A program made the translations under genes and the position numbers. From Synechococcus sp. M44_DOE_062 (lineage in GTDB: Bacteria; Cyanobacteriota; Cyanobacteriia; Thermostichales; Thermostichaceae), in contig DVDX01000014.1 in assembly GCA_015295985.1 (NCBI GenBank), positions 62,001-126,000 on the forward strand: DNA of 64,000 nt. The letters are read 5' to 3'. Within the stretch, counting starts at the first letter, position 1; each line of letters begins with the position of its first letter. The notes below the pieces were generated by a model. The model did not search any database. It was not told the origin of the DNA and saw only the letters and a list, made by a program, of their open reading frames with translations. Positions 11,742 through 21,741 of this stretch are shown piece by piece.

Positions 11742-12497
11742 CTAAAGAGTTGCCCCTCGATCTTGTAACCATTGAGCCACCAGCCTGTGCTGGCGTTTTT
11801 GTGCATAGGCCAAAGGGGTATGCCCATCTTCGTTGCGAGGGTTTAGTTCGGCTCCATTTTCCAGCAAAAGCTCCAGGATTTGGATATGTCCTTCCCAAGC
11901 AGCCCAGTGCATCGGTGTTGCCCCAAATCGGTTGCGTGCATTCACATTGGCCCCGTACAAGATCAAAAAGCGAGCAATCCCTAAATCCCCTTGGGTGGCA
12001 GCTTCGTGCAGAGGGGTTCGGCCTGTCTCATCGGTAGCATCCACTGGCGCTCCCTTGGATAAGAGGCGGGCCAGAATGCTTTTTCGACCGGTGGCTGTGG
12101 CCCAGTGGAGAACACGACCGGTATTGGCTCCCTTTTGGATAAGCAGACCGATTGCCTCTACTTGATCGGTTAAAGCAGCCCGCTGCAGAGGGGTATAGCC
12201 ATAGTTATCTGGGAGATTGATATCACTGCCTGCCATTAAAAGACGCTCCACCAGCTTGACTTGACCGCCGGCGGCAGCCAAATGGAGAGGGGTGGCACCT
12301 GTGGGATCCAAGGCATTGGGAGAAGCGCCGTGGGCCAGGAGCAAGTCCAACAGTTCCAAATCGGCAAGGAGGGTTGCTTTATGAAGCAAGGTCATTCCCT
12401 GAGCATCCACAGCATTCACATCTTCCCCTTGCTGCAAATGGGCCAATAGTTGTTTTAGATCTCGATTGGCAAGAGCTTGATGAAGCGCTTCACTCAT
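11742..12497 (-). CDS. Ankyrin-repeat protein
   Basis: 251 residues from the ATG at 12497 (MSEALHQALANRDLKQLLAH). It consists almost wholly of about seven ankyrin repeats of 33 residues with the usual G-TPLH-A--G consensus (for example TGATPLHLAAAGGQVKLVER and FGATPMHWAAWEGHIQILEL). There is no signal peptide or membrane segment, so it is a cytoplasmic protein-binding scaffold; the partner is unknown. One repeat is degenerate (NTGRVLHWATATGRKSI). Not related in layout to the membrane-anchored ankyrin protein at 21742. Confidence 0.9.
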   Translation of the reverse strand: MSEALHQALANRDLKQLLAHLQQGEDVNAVDAQGMTLLHKATLLADLELLDLLLAHGASPNALDPTGATPLHLAAAGGQVKLVERLLMAGSDINLPDNYGYTPLQRAALTDQVEAIGLLIQKGANTGRVLHWATATGRKSILARLLSKGAPVDATDETGRTPLHEAATQGDLGIARFLILYGANVNARNRFGATPMHWAAWEGHIQILELLLENGAELNPRNEDGHTPLAYAQKRQHRLVAQWLQDRGATL

Positions 12498-12736
12498 AGT
12501 GGACAGAAACAAAAAAGCCAAGTTGCAGTGAAGCTGGGTAACAGGAAGGGATCCTCAGTAGGCCGGAATGTGGCTCCAAACAACTTGGGCAAAGTCTAAC
12601 ACTGGATCCCTGTTGCTGAGGGAATCAAGAGAATCGAGCACTTGGGGGATCCCTTGGTCAAGCCGGGGCTACAGGGGTAGACTAGAGCCGGTTTTCGGTC
12701 AAGTCTTTTCCCGCTCCTTTAGTTTCGCCACCGTTT

Positions 12737-13315
12737 ATGGATTACTACGCGATCCTGAACCTATCTCCTGAAGCAGACATGGAAGAGATTAAACAGGCGT
12801 TTCGGCAGTTGGCGCGGCAGTTTCACCCCGATGTGGCAGGGGAGGGATCCCGAGAGCGGTTCCAACAAATCCACCAAGCCTACCAAGTGCTGAGCGACCC
12901 TGAGCAGCGGCGGCGCTACGATGCACAACGTCAATCTCCACCCAGCTCTGCTGCTGCAGGCGAAAGGCGGGTGGTTATCCGCAGTACAGGCCCCTCTTCG
13001 GCGGAGCAGCCCAATCCGGAATTACTCAAAGAGGGGATTGCCCGTGTCAAAGCAGCCTGGCGGCAGCGGAAGTTGCCCACGGCAGTAGCCCAGGCAGAGG
13101 CGCTGCTGAAACGGTTTCCCAACTCCGGCGAGGCCATCCACATCTTGGCGTTGGCCTACCAGCGCTTCGGCAACCATCTGATCTACGAGGGGCGCCATCA
13201 GCAGGCGGAAGCTTACTTGAGAAAAGCTTTGGCCACGGAGCCGCACAACCGAGAATTGGCCTTTGAAATCAAGCGAGATTTGGCCCGTCTGGGCATTGGG
13301 GAGGGATCCGGCTAG
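12737..13315 (+). CDS. J-domain protein with C-terminal TPR-like helices
   Basis: 192 residues. Residues 1-66 form a complete J domain ([10 protein letters not shown], with the HPD tripeptide in [11 protein letters not shown]), so it can stimulate an Hsp70/DnaK ATPase. There is no Gly/Phe region and no zinc domain; instead a linker is followed by two or three TPR-like helix pairs ([20 protein letters not shown], then [20 protein letters not shown]). Such proteins deliver particular clients to DnaK; the client is unknown. Its last 4 nt overlap the 3-prime end of the convergent menE. Confidence 0.9.
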   Translation: MDYYAILNLSPEADMEEIKQAFRQLARQFHPDVAGEGSRERFQQIHQAYQVLSDPEQRRRYDAQRQSPPSSAAAGERRVVIRSTGPSSAEQPNPELLKEGIARVKAAWRQRKLPTAVAQAEALLKRFPNSGEAIHILALAYQRFGNHLIYEGRHQQAEAYLRKALATEPHNRELAFEIKRDLARLGIGEGSG

Positions 13316-14706
13316 CTTGCCTGCGTTGAGATCCCCAACCTCTGAGCTGCCCACTGCTGGAGTTGTTGGCGGTTGACTTTGCCCTGGGGGTTGCGTGGGA
13401 TCCCGGTACACCACAGCCAATGCTTCGGGTGCTTGAAGGGACTCAGTTGGCGGCTTAGGTGTTGCTTCAGGTGCATTTCCAGCTCTTTGGGGAAGGCCGG
13501 GATCCCTGTTCTGGGAACAACCACCGCCACAACCTGCTGCCCCCATTCGGCATCCGGCAGGCCCAACACGCACACCTCTTCCACCCAGCCGCTGGCTCGG
13601 ATCTCCCCTTCTACTTCTGCAGCCATCACCTTTTCCCCGCCGGTCAGGATCAGGTCGTCGGCTCGACCCAGCCAATACAGGTATCCCTGGGGGTCTAGGT
13701 AGCCCAAATCGCCAGGGGTGAAGCCTCGCTGCTGCCATTCGTGCAAGCCATGGGCGATCTGGGGGTAGTAGCCCAGCGCCAGCGACTCTGCCCAGATGTG
13801 AATGAAGCCCACGGAGGGATCCCCTTGTTGGCTGCGGATCTGGAGCGTGGCGTGGGGCAGGGGCCGGCCCAGGCTGTCGTTGCCTTGCCAAAACACTTCC
13901 GGCAACAGCGTACAGACTTGGGAAGCCGTTTCCGTCGTGCCATAGGTGAGGGCCAGGGGGAGGTGAAGCTGCCGGGCCTGTTGCCGCAAGCTGGGCCAGG
14001 TGGGGCCACCGCCAACCAAAATGGCCCGAAATTGGCGCAGGCTCTCCAAAACTCCCGGATGGGCGTTGAGCAACAGCCGTTGTAACTGAGTGGGCACCAG
14101 CGACAGAAAGCTCCCCGGCAAAGGGGGATCCCAAGCCTCGGCCTGCTGTTGCCGTTTCCAATCCCAGATGACCCACTGCCCACCGCTCAGCCAGGAGCGG
14201 ACTGCCTGCATCAAACCGCTGACATGGTACAGGGGCAGAACGCAATAGCTGTGTACAGGCCCGACGGTAAAGTGCTGTTGGTGGGCTTTGGCCGAGGCAC
14301 TGAGGGTCAGCCAAGAGTGCATGGCCCATTTCACTTGGCCGCCGGAGCCCCCCGTGGGGATGCTGATCAACGGCCAATGGGAGCTGGGCACAGCTTCCCG
14401 CAACTCCTGCAGGCGCGGATTCAAGGCAGCGGGATCCCCTTCCAGTCGGCCCTGTCGCCAGCACCAGCCGGATCCCATATCCGCCAAAGCCTGTCTCCAT
14501 TCCCGTTCTCCCCAGTGGGGATTACCCAAGAACAGCGGGATCCCCAAGCGTTGGCAGGTCAAAACCGCCGCCCACACCTGCACTGGATTCGAGTCTGCCA
14601 CCAGCAGGGGAACGGCCTTGTCTGCCAAAGGGCGCAGTTGCTCTTCCAGTTCGGACAGGCGCCCCTTCAAGTCTCCGCCATCCCCGGACAAGGCAATTGA
14701 CCTCAT
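13312..14706 (-). CDS. menE: o-Succinylbenzoate-CoA ligase (MenE), phylloquinone synthesis
   Basis: 464 residues of the acyl-adenylate-forming family. Visible motifs are the phosphate loop [15 protein letters not shown], the adenine motif [10 protein letters not shown], the hinge motif [20 protein letters not shown] and the C-terminal catalytic lysine region ([13 protein letters not shown]). MenE activates o-succinylbenzoate with CoA on the way to phylloquinone, the photosystem I electron carrier. Length and the short N-terminal domain fit cyanobacterial MenE rather than acyl-CoA synthetases. No other men gene is in the window. Confidence 0.88.
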   Translation of the reverse strand: MRSIALSGDGGDLKGRLSELEEQLRPLADKAVPLLVADSNPVQVWAAVLTCQRLGIPLFLGNPHWGEREWRQALADMGSGWCWRQGRLEGDPAALNPRLQELREAVPSSHWPLISIPTGGSGGQVKWAMHSWLTLSASAKAHQQHFTVGPVHSYCVLPLYHVSGLMQAVRSWLSGGQWVIWDWKRQQQAEAWDPPLPGSFLSLVPTQLQRLLLNAHPGVLESLRQFRAILVGGGPTWPSLRQQARQLHLPLALTYGTTETASQVCTLLPEVFWQGNDSLGRPLPHATLQIRSQQGDPSVGFIHIWAESLALGYYPQIAHGLHEWQQRGFTPGDLGYLDPQGYLYWLGRADDLILTGGEKVMAAEVEGEIRASGWVEEVCVLGLPDAEWGQQVVAVVVPRTGIPAFPKELEMHLKQHLSRQLSPFKHPKHWLWCTGIPRNPQGKVNRQQLQQWAAQRLGISTQAS

Positions 14707-14850
14707 GGGTTGTGGGTTGCAACCTCAACGGCTTCGCCGATTCCCTGCATTGTATTCGAGGATGCCCGCTCAATTCCCTTGACAGGAAAGGGTGAGGATG
14801 GGTTTGGGCTTGGCTTATCATGATTTAGGTTTAACTGGGAGGTCTGTGTT

Positions 14851-14964
14851 GTGATCGAGCCAATTTTGTTGGGGATCGTGTTGGGAATGGTGGTGGTCAC
14901 CTTGGCGGGCTTGTTCGTGGCAGCCTACAGGCAGTATCAACGCAGCAACAAGATCGGCCTGTAG
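14851..14964 (+). CDS. petG: Cytochrome b6f complex subunit PetG
   Basis: A 37-residue single-span thylakoid protein, the normal length of PetG. It begins with GTG ([20 protein letters not shown]) and ends [13 protein letters not shown], matching the family throughout. A good ribosome site (GGGAGGT, 14838-14844) precedes the GTG. PetG is needed for assembly and stability of the b6f complex. It lies 57 bp upstream of panC-cmk and may be co-transcribed with it. Confidence 0.95.
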   Translation: MIEPILLGIVLGMVVVTLAGLFVAAYRQYQRSNKIGL

Positions 14965-15021
14965 GAACAGCCTTTGGGAGGGTTGGAGAAAGCCCATTGA
15001 GGAGAGATAGATTGAGGTGGC

Positions 15022-16656
15022 ATGGCAATGCACTGGCTGCGCACAGTTGCTGCTTTGCGGGAGCAGGTAGCCCATTGGCGGGGATCCACAGTTGGCTTGG
15101 TGCCCACGATGGGATCCCTGCATGAGGGCCATCTCAGCCTAATCCGCCGCTGCCGGCAAGAGTGTGACCACACGGTGGTCAGCATTTTCGTCAATCCACT
15201 GCAGTTTGGCCCCAACGAAGACTGGGATCGCTATCCCCGCGACGAAGAGGGGGATCGGGCCTTGTGCGAGGCAGCAGGTGTAGATGTGGTGTTTGCGCCT
15301 GACCCGGAGGAGATGGGAGCCAATCCGGCAACCGGAAGCGACCGCACCTGGGTCATGCCCCCCGAATCCCTTCTGCAGACCCTCTGCGCCCCCCACCGAC
15401 CTGGCCACTTTCGCGGCGTGGCCACCATTGTGCTGCAACTGCTGAACTTGGTACAGCCGCAGCGGGCCTACTTTGGCCAGAAAGATGCCCAGCAACTGGC
15501 GATCATTCAGCGTTTGGTTCGGGATCTGCAGATACCCACCACGATTGTCCCTTGCCCCACGGTGCGAGAAGCCGATGGCCTTGCCTGTAGCTCCCGCAAC
15601 CGCTACCTTTCTGCTGCTGAACGACAGGTGGCCGCCGGGCTATACCGGGCCTTGCGTCGAGGATATGACCATTGGCGGGCCGGGGATCCCTCAGCAGAAG
15701 GGATCCTTGCCGCTGCCCGTGCTGAGCTGGAGCATACCCCAGAGCTGCAACTGCAATACCTGGAATTGGTGGATCCCCAAACGCTGCAACCGCTGCCGCG
15801 GGTGGAAGACAAGGGCCTGCTGGCCATTGCTGCCTATGTGGGGCAAACTCGCCTGATCGACAACCTGCTCCTTTCCCCGGAGCAAGGGGATCCCTTGCCA
15901 GAGGGATCCCAGCATGCGGCACCGCCCTCTTCCGGCACGACTTCTCCCCCGCGTCGCCCGCTGATTGCCATCGACGGCCCGGCTGGAGCCGGAAAATCCA
16001 CCGTGGCGCGGGCAGTGGCAGCCCAACTGCAACTGCTCTACTTGGATACCGGAGCCATGTATCGGGCCATCACTTGGCTGGCTCTGCAAAGAGGGATCCC
16101 TCTGGACGATGCCGAGCAACTGACCCAACTGGCTGCCCAAACCCAGCTCACCCTGCAAAGTGGTACCTCTTCGACAGAGCCGACTCGCATCTGGGCCGAT
16201 GGTGAAGAGATTACCCAGGCCATTCGCTCTCCAGAGGTGACCCGCTGGGTCTCTCACGTGGCGGCAGTGCCGGGAGTACGCCAAGAGCTGGTGAAGCGGC
16301 AACGCAGCATTGGCCGGGATGGCGGTGCTGTCTTGGAGGGGCGGGACATCGGCACCCACGTCTTTCCCGATGCAGAGCTGAAGGTCTTTTTAACGGCTTC
16401 TGTGGGGGAGCGGGCGCAGCGTCGGCAACACCAACTCCAAGCCCAAGGGCAAATGGTACCCCTTGAAGAGTTGAAAGCGCAAATCGAGCAGCGGGATCGC
16501 CGTGACAGCGAACGGCTCATCTCTCCTTTGCGACCTGCCCCCGATGCCATCCTGATCGACACAGATCACCTGAGCCAATCCGAGGTGGAAGACAAGATTG
16601 TAACCTTGTACCGGCAACTTTTGGAGCGATCCGGCTTGGCTGGTTTTGATCAGTAG
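15022..16656 (+). CDS. panC/cmk: Fused pantothenate synthetase / cytidylate kinase (PanC-Cmk)
   Basis: 544 residues with two enzymes in one chain. Residues 1 to about 285 are pantothenate synthetase (PTMGSLHEGHLSLIRR, FVNPLQFGPNED, YFGQKDAQQL), which joins pantoate and beta-alanine. After a proline/serine linker of about 25 residues, residues 312-544 are cytidylate kinase with a P-loop near residue 320 (IDGPAGAGKSTVARA), the CMP-binding LDTGAMYRAITW and GRDIGTHVFPDAELK. This fusion is a known cyanobacterial feature. The ATG at 15022 follows TTGAGGTGGC. Both domains look catalytically complete. Confidence 0.96.
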   Translation: MAMHWLRTVAALREQVAHWRGSTVGLVPTMGSLHEGHLSLIRRCRQECDHTVVSIFVNPLQFGPNEDWDRYPRDEEGDRALCEAAGVDVVFAPDPEEMGANPATGSDRTWVMPPESLLQTLCAPHRPGHFRGVATIVLQLLNLVQPQRAYFGQKDAQQLAIIQRLVRDLQIPTTIVPCPTVREADGLACSSRNRYLSAAERQVAAGLYRALRRGYDHWRAGDPSAEGILAAARAELEHTPELQLQYLELVDPQTLQPLPRVEDKGLLAIAAYVGQTRLIDNLLLSPEQGDPLPEGSQHAAPPSSGTTSPPRRPLIAIDGPAGAGKSTVARAVAAQLQLLYLDTGAMYRAITWLALQRGIPLDDAEQLTQLAAQTQLTLQSGTSSTEPTRIWADGEEITQAIRSPEVTRWVSHVAAVPGVRQELVKRQRSIGRDGGAVLEGRDIGTHVFPDAELKVFLTASVGERAQRRQHQLQAQGQMVPLEELKAQIEQRDRRDSERLISPLRPAPDAILIDTDHLSQSEVEDKIVTLYRQLLERSGLAGFDQ

Positions 16657-16948
16657 CTTTGAGCAACAGAAAACCTCAAATCAAGGGGACGAATAAGATT
16701 GGCAGGATTTTCGAGGAGCTGGCCGGTTTGAACAGCTTGGGCTTAGTCCTCATTTTTCTCGTTGAGTTCTCATTGCAATGGAGTTAATGGGTGTTGGTGG
16801 ATGCAGATCCTTGGATTGAGTGCTGAACTTTGGCAAAATCACCGAGGTGGTGGGGTGCCGGAGGAGATCCCGCTGATGATGAAAAGAGGCCGACCTGCTT
16901 TTGGCCGATGTCACCTATATTCCGTTCCGTTGTTGCGAACGGAGCACT
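16657..16948. promoter_or_regulatory. Spacer with possible promoter upstream of the CNNM gene
   Basis: About 290 bp without a gene. TTGAGT, 17 nt, TAATGG (around 16763-16791) is a weak promoter candidate for the downstream membrane protein gene. TGCGAACGGAGCAC before the start resembles the end of the 27-bp repeat family but is too short to call. Confidence 0.25.
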
Positions 16949-17983
16949 ATGGTTAATGTCTTTCTCTTGGCCTTTCTGCTGCTTCTCTCAGGAGCTTGCT
17001 CTGGGGCCGAAACGGCCATCACAGCTATGGATAACCTGCGCCTGGAATCCCTGATCGAAGAGCAAGGGGATCCCCAGGGCTTGTATCGACTGGCCCAACA
17101 ACAGCGCTCGCGGCTGATCACCACCCTGTTGCTGGTGAACAACTTTGTCAACATCGGCATTGCCGCCTTGGCCACAACCCTCTCTATTGAACTGTTGGGA
17201 ACCCAGATTGGAGCTTTGGCTGCCACTGTGCCCACTACGATTGTGGTGCTCCTCTTTGGAGAAGTAGCCCCAAAGTCCTTGGCGGTGAGCCATCCGCTGG
17301 GGGTGTTCCGCTGGGTGGTGCGGCCTGTCTATATCCTATCGCTGCTGCTGCGCCCTTTCAGCGATGCTTTTGAGTGGGTTGTCAGCAGGCTCTTCAATCT
17401 GTTGGAATTCTCCCCACTGACGGCCACCGCTTCTCTCAAAGATTTGGAGCTGCTGATCGATGTGTTGGGGCAGCGGGGGCTGCTGGATTGGCAAAAACGG
17501 CGGCTGTTCCGTGGGGCCTTGGCTTTGGACTTACTCCAAGCGCGGGACGTGGCCAAGCCAAGGGTAAAAATGGAGACCATTTCCCACGACAAAACGCTAC
17601 AAGATGTGGTAAAGCTCTGTTTGGAAACGGGCTACTCCCGCATCCCTGTGCAGGGAGAGTCCAAGGATGAGATCGTCGGCATTATCCACCTCAAGCAAGC
17701 CTTGCGCCATCTGGATCAAAAAGGCAATGCCGAAGTGACCCAGGCAATGGCACCCCCTTTTTTTGTGCCGGACACCAAGCGGGTCAGCCTGTTGCTCAAG
17801 GAAATGCTGCGCTCTCGCCAACACCTGGGGATTGTGGTGGATGAGTTTGGCGGCACCACCGGCCTCATCACGCTGGAAGACATTTTGGAGGAGCTGGTGG
17901 GGGATATCTACGACGAGAGCGACCTCTCCCCCCTGCTGCTGCAGCGACAACGACGAGGTGGCTCTTCCGCCTCTTCCGGCTGA
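16949..17983 (+). CDS. CNNM/CorC-type membrane protein with CBS domains
   Basis: 344 residues from the ATG at 16949 (MVNVFLLAFLLLLSGACSGAETA); an in-frame TTG at 16901 would add 16 residues without family similarity. The N-terminal DUF21 membrane domain (about residues 1-170) has the conserved SGxxSGAETA entry and the VAPKSLAV segment. Two CBS motifs follow (VCLETGYSRIPV; LGIVVDEFGGTTGLITLEDI). It lacks the C-terminal CorC/HlyC domain. The family transports or senses magnesium and other divalent ions; often annotated 'hemolysin', which is not supported here. Convergent with the next gene. Confidence 0.88.
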   Translation: MVNVFLLAFLLLLSGACSGAETAITAMDNLRLESLIEEQGDPQGLYRLAQQQRSRLITTLLLVNNFVNIGIAALATTLSIELLGTQIGALAATVPTTIVVLLFGEVAPKSLAVSHPLGVFRWVVRPVYILSLLLRPFSDAFEWVVSRLFNLLEFSPLTATASLKDLELLIDVLGQRGLLDWQKRRLFRGALALDLLQARDVAKPRVKMETISHDKTLQDVVKLCLETGYSRIPVQGESKDEIVGIIHLKQALRHLDQKGNAEVTQAMAPPFFVPDTKRVSLLLKEMLRSRQHLGIVVDEFGGTTGLITLEDILEELVGDIYDESDLSPLLLQRQRRGGSSASSG

Positions 17984-18020
17984 GCACCATGAGCAAGTCG
18001 AGTTATCCACCCTCTAAGTT

Positions 18021-18344
18021 TTAGCTGGCCCTTGAGGGATCCGTCTCCACGACTGTTGGATTCTCGTGCGCATCGCCTTTGGGAGTGAACTCCACAAAGT
18101 CAGCATCGACGGGATAGCGGGCCACAAAAAAAATCCAGAAGCTGTGGATCCCCAATCCCAAAGCCCACCAGCCCAACAGGGGCGCCAGCCACGGCCAATC
18201 CGCCCGGTACAGTTGCTGAAAAAACACCAGCCCAGACCCGCTGCAGAGAAAAACGGCAATGTGGGCGGCATAGGTATAGCGATCATCCAGCTTGCGAAAT
18301 TCGGGATCCCGACGGGTGGGCTTGCGGGGCCAGCGAGGGGGCAT
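18021..18344 (-). CDS. Small 2TM-domain membrane protein
   Basis: 107 residues from MPPRWPRKPTRRDPEFRKL. A basic N-terminus and the conserved LDDRYTYAAHIAVF segment lead into two membrane helices (AVFLCSGSGLVFF; LGWWALGLGIHSFWIFF). This is the cyanobacterial '2TM domain' pattern, in some proteins attached to kinases or regulators. Function unknown. It is 69 bp upstream of nblS on the same strand; co-transcription is possible. Confidence 0.75.
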   Translation of the reverse strand: MPPRWPRKPTRRDPEFRKLDDRYTYAAHIAVFLCSGSGLVFFQQLYRADWPWLAPLLGWWALGLGIHSFWIFFVARYPVDADFVEFTPKGDAHENPTVVETDPSRAS

Positions 18345-18413
18345 GGCAAAACCATTCAGTTAAAACCTTCTCCAGTGTAGAACAGGGATCCCCAAAAGTT
18401 GGGATCGGCATTC

Positions 18414-20504
18414 CTAAGGTTGGTGGGAATGGTAGGGGTACTCCCGCCAAGCGCAACTGGGGGGATCCGTCTCGGCGGGCGGATCCGTGAACTCCAGGGG
18501 CGAGCCCTCTGCATACAGATGCAGATCGAACCAAAAGGTGGATCCCTGTTCCAGTTTGCTCTCCAGGCGGATGCAGGTGTGGTGCTTTTCCAGAATGTTG
18601 CGCACGATGGCCAACCCCAGGCCCGTCCCCTCCAGGGTATGCACGCGGTTCTCCACCCGGAAAAAGCGGTCAAAAATCCGCTCTTGATCCTCTGGGGCAA
18701 TGCCAATGCCCGTATCGGCCACCGCCACCCGCACCGCCTGCGGGGATCCGTCCGCCTGAACCACCAGGTGGGCATGCACCGTCACCAGGCCCCCTGAGGG
18801 AGTGAACTTGAGGGCATTGCCCAGGAGATTGGTCATCACCTGCAAGAGCAGATCGTAGTTGCCCCACACCAAGGGCAGATCGGGATCGACGAATTTGCGC
18901 AACTGGATTCCTTTGTCGCGGGCCTGCAGGTGGTGGGTGCGCAGCGTTTGCTCGATCACCGCCGAGATATCAACGCCCTCGAAGTGGTACTGCTTGCCCG
19001 ATTCCAGACGGGACAAATCCAAAACATCGTTGACCAGGCGGGTGAGGCGGTCGGTTTCGCGGTTGGCAATTTCCAGATAATCCTGCCGCTCGGCGGGGGA
19101 CATCTGCTCGCCGTACTCGTAGAGGGTCTCGATAAAAGACTTGATGCTGAAGAGGGGGGTGCGCAGCTCGTGGCTGATGTTGCTGATGAATTGGGCCTTG
19201 GCTTCGTTGAGCTCTGCCTCGCGGGTGATGTCCTGCACCGTCATCACAATCCCCTTGAGATTTTGCCGACGCGGATCCGACACCGGTGAAAGCAGAATGC
19301 GAATGACGCGCTTGGTGGGGCCGCTGAGGTTGACGCGAACTTCCTCTGCCTCTTGATCCCCGCGGGCAATGTGCATCAGAGGGCGGGCCAGTTGCTGCCG
19401 CAGATCCTCCGGCAACAGCTCCGGCAAGGGTTTGCCCAAAACGGGATCCCCTTCCCAGCCAAACATACGGGAGGCGGCAGGATTGAGCAGCAGCACCCGC
19501 AACTCCGCATCCAGCAAAATGGCAGCATCGACGATGGAGAAGACCAAGGTCTCCAGCTTGGCTTTGGCAGCAGCCAATTCTTCGATGTTTTGTTCTTCGT
19601 AGCTTTGCAGCCGCTCCGCCATCTCGTTAAAGCTGTCGATGAGCTGGGCCAGCTCTCCCCCGAAGGGCAGGTCAATGCGCTGCTTGAAGTTACCTTTGGT
19701 GATCTCCTGGACGCCCTTGACCAGTTCTTTGATGGGGTAGGTGATGGTGAGGGCATTGACCACCGCTCCCAGGATGGCCAAGACCCACACCGCCAGAAAC
19801 ACCCCAATCGAGACCTCCCGCGCCAGTTGGGTGGAGCGCACCAGGGCGGGATTGGGATTGATCCCCAGGCCAAGGGTGCCCAAAAAGCGGCCCTGATGGT
19901 AGATGCCGACAAAAATATCCGTCACCCGCCCGGCAGGGGTGAGGTGGGTGCGCACCAGCGGTTGGCCCTCAGCAGGGGGGCGATTGTCCGGCAATTGCAT
20001 GCGACGGGTGAGGCTGAGGGAGGTTTTCACCTCTTGGTTGGAAAACGGGATCCCGTAGTAGATGTTTCCCTCGGGATCGGCGTAGAGCAGATAGCGGATG
20101 CTGCTGGTGCTCTCAAAGTACTGGCGGGACAGTTGCGCCACTTCCCCAATGCGATCTTCCGCAATCAGGGGGGCGACATTGGCGGCCAAGAGCAACCCCA
20201 GATCTCGGCCAAAGCGGGCTTCGTTGAAGCGAGCATCCTGCTGCACGGTGCTGACGGCCCAGAAGGTGAAACTGCTCACCACCAATGAGACCACCAGCGT
20301 TGCCACAAAGAGCAACTGAGTTTCCAACCGCAGTTTTTGCTTCCATCGCGCCCACCAGCGCCGCAGGGATCCCATGGGGATCCTGGTTGTTGTTGGCTCT
20401 GACATGTCCACAGCACCAGACAACGGCTCGGCAGAAGAAGCCAGCTCAGGAGATTGGACTTCGGCAATGGGCTCGGCTGGCTCGACAGTGCTGACAGGAG
20501 GCAT
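18414..20504 (-). CDS. nblS: Sensor histidine kinase, NblS/Hik33 (DspA) type
   Basis: 696 residues from the ATG at 20504; longer starts (to 20621) add residues I do not recognise. Order of parts: a variable N-terminus of about 80 residues, a first membrane helix (LLFVATLVVSLVVSSFTFWA), a periplasmic sensor region, a second helix (SIGVFLAVWVLAILGAVVNA), HAMP, PAS, HisKA with phosphoacceptor histidine near residue 440 (NISHELRTPLFSIKSFIETL) and HATPase with N, G1 and G2 boxes (NLLGNALKFTP, VADTGIGIA, GTGLGLAIV). SHELRTPLFSIKSFIETLYEYG is the near-universal NblS signature. NblS controls responses to high light, cold and nutrient stress via RpaB; that regulator is not in this window. Confidence 0.9.
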   Translation of the reverse strand: MPPVSTVEPAEPIAEVQSPELASSAEPLSGAVDMSEPTTTRIPMGSLRRWWARWKQKLRLETQLLFVATLVVSLVVSSFTFWAVSTVQQDARFNEARFGRDLGLLLAANVAPLIAEDRIGEVAQLSRQYFESTSSIRYLLYADPEGNIYYGIPFSNQEVKTSLSLTRRMQLPDNRPPAEGQPLVRTHLTPAGRVTDIFVGIYHQGRFLGTLGLGINPNPALVRSTQLAREVSIGVFLAVWVLAILGAVVNALTITYPIKELVKGVQEITKGNFKQRIDLPFGGELAQLIDSFNEMAERLQSYEEQNIEELAAAKAKLETLVFSIVDAAILLDAELRVLLLNPAASRMFGWEGDPVLGKPLPELLPEDLRQQLARPLMHIARGDQEAEEVRVNLSGPTKRVIRILLSPVSDPRRQNLKGIVMTVQDITREAELNEAKAQFISNISHELRTPLFSIKSFIETLYEYGEQMSPAERQDYLEIANRETDRLTRLVNDVLDLSRLESGKQYHFEGVDISAVIEQTLRTHHLQARDKGIQLRKFVDPDLPLVWGNYDLLLQVMTNLLGNALKFTPSGGLVTVHAHLVVQADGSPQAVRVAVADTGIGIAPEDQERIFDRFFRVENRVHTLEGTGLGLAIVRNILEKHHTCIRLESKLEQGSTFWFDLHLYAEGSPLEFTDPPAETDPPSCAWREYPYHSHQP

Positions 20505-20752
20505 GAACCCAACGTGAACAGATATAAGGCAATGATGTCGCCACCATTCTGACATGGGCAGGCGATCCCTTTGTCTCAGCCAAGGCCGGGTGAGAACCGG
20601 TATGGGATCCCGGCTTCGCAACGCAACCTGCTCCAGACGACCTGCAGGGGAATGGTTGCCAATAAGGTATCCCCAAACAAAGCTTGTCAGCGCCCCTAAA
20701 GTTGATAGACTAGAAGACCGTGCTTCACCAGGTCAGAGCGACCGGAGAAACC

Positions 20753-21730
20753 GTGACCAACAGCCCCGTCAGTCAGTTTATTCAACATCATTTTCGCCAC
20801 TTCAACGCAGCCGCGCTGGTGGATGCAGCCAAAGGCTATTGTGCTCACTTGGAGAAGGGCGGCAAGATGATGGTGACCTTGGCTGGTGCCATGAGCACAG
20901 CCGAGCTGGGTCTTTCCCTGGCTGAGATGATCCGGCAGGGTAAGATCCACGCCATCTCCTGCACTGGCGCCAACCTGGAGGAAGATATCTTTAACCTCAT
21001 CGCCCACAACTTCTACGAGCGGGTGCCCCACTACCGCGATCTCAGTCCACAGCAGGAGCAGGAACTGCTGGATCGGCATATGAATCGGGTAACCGATACC
21101 TGCATTCCCGAAGAGGAGGCGATGCGGCGGCTGGAAAAAGCCCTTTTGGAGGAGTGGATCAGTGCCGATCAGGCGGGTGAGCGCTATTTTCCCCATGAGT
21201 TTCTCTACCGGATTCTGCGCAGTGGCCGGCTGGAGCCCTACTACCAGATCCATCCACGGGATTCTTGGGTTTATGCAGCCATGGAGGCCAACTTGCCCAT
21301 CTACGTGCCGGGATGGGAAGACTCCACCACCGGCAACATGTATGCTGCCCACTGCATTACGGGTGAGATCCGCAATGTGCATACTGTCCGCACAGGGATC
21401 GAGTACATGATCCACCTGGCGGATTGGTACCTGCGCACCTCAGCAGAATCCTCCATCGGCTTCTTTCAAATTGGCGGCGGCATTGCCGGGGATTTCCCCA
21501 TCTGTGTAGTGCCCATGCTCCATCAAGACCTGGGCCGCCAGGGCGTACCCATGTGGGGCTATTTCTGCCAGATCAGCGACTCCACCACCAGCTACGGCTC
21601 CTATTCGGGAGCAGTGCCCAATGAGAAGATCACCTGGGGTAAGCTGGCCGTCGATACCCCCAAGTTCGTCATCGAGTCGGACGCCACCATTGTGGCACCT
21701 TTGATCTTTGCCTGGGTGCTGGGGTGGTGA
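20753..21730 (+). CDS. Deoxyhypusine-synthase-like protein, catalytic lysine apparently missing
   Basis: 325 residues from the GTG at 20753, chosen because GGAG precedes it; a GTG at 20720 adds 11. The fold is that of deoxyhypusine synthase: MMVTLAGAMSTAELGLSLAE, SCTGANLEEDIFNLI, GWEDSTTGNM, and the NAD-site region ending NEKITWGKL. In eukaryotic enzymes the active-site lysine follows GGG (GGGVVKHH); here the same place reads GGGIAGDF, so the lysine that holds the aminobutyl group is absent. Bacteria lack eIF5A, so the substrate must differ; a polyamine reaction is the family-based guess. I therefore give no symbol. Confidence 0.85.
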   Translation: MTNSPVSQFIQHHFRHFNAAALVDAAKGYCAHLEKGGKMMVTLAGAMSTAELGLSLAEMIRQGKIHAISCTGANLEEDIFNLIAHNFYERVPHYRDLSPQQEQELLDRHMNRVTDTCIPEEEAMRRLEKALLEEWISADQAGERYFPHEFLYRILRSGRLEPYYQIHPRDSWVYAAMEANLPIYVPGWEDSTTGNMYAAHCITGEIRNVHTVRTGIEYMIHLADWYLRTSAESSIGFFQIGGGIAGDFPICVVPMLHQDLGRQGVPMWGYFCQISDSTTSYGSYSGAVPNEKITWGKLAVDTPKFVIESDATIVAPLIFAWVLGW

Positions 21731-21741
21731 GAGAAGTGGGA

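Noticed and set aside
13022-14500. 492-codon open frame opposite the DnaJ gene and out of frame with menE
   Set aside because: Composition is extremely rich in Gly, Pro and Ala and it overlaps two well-supported genes.
16901-16948. TTG start for the CNNM protein
   Set aside because: The added residues precede a proper signal-like start at the ATG (16949) and lack similarity.
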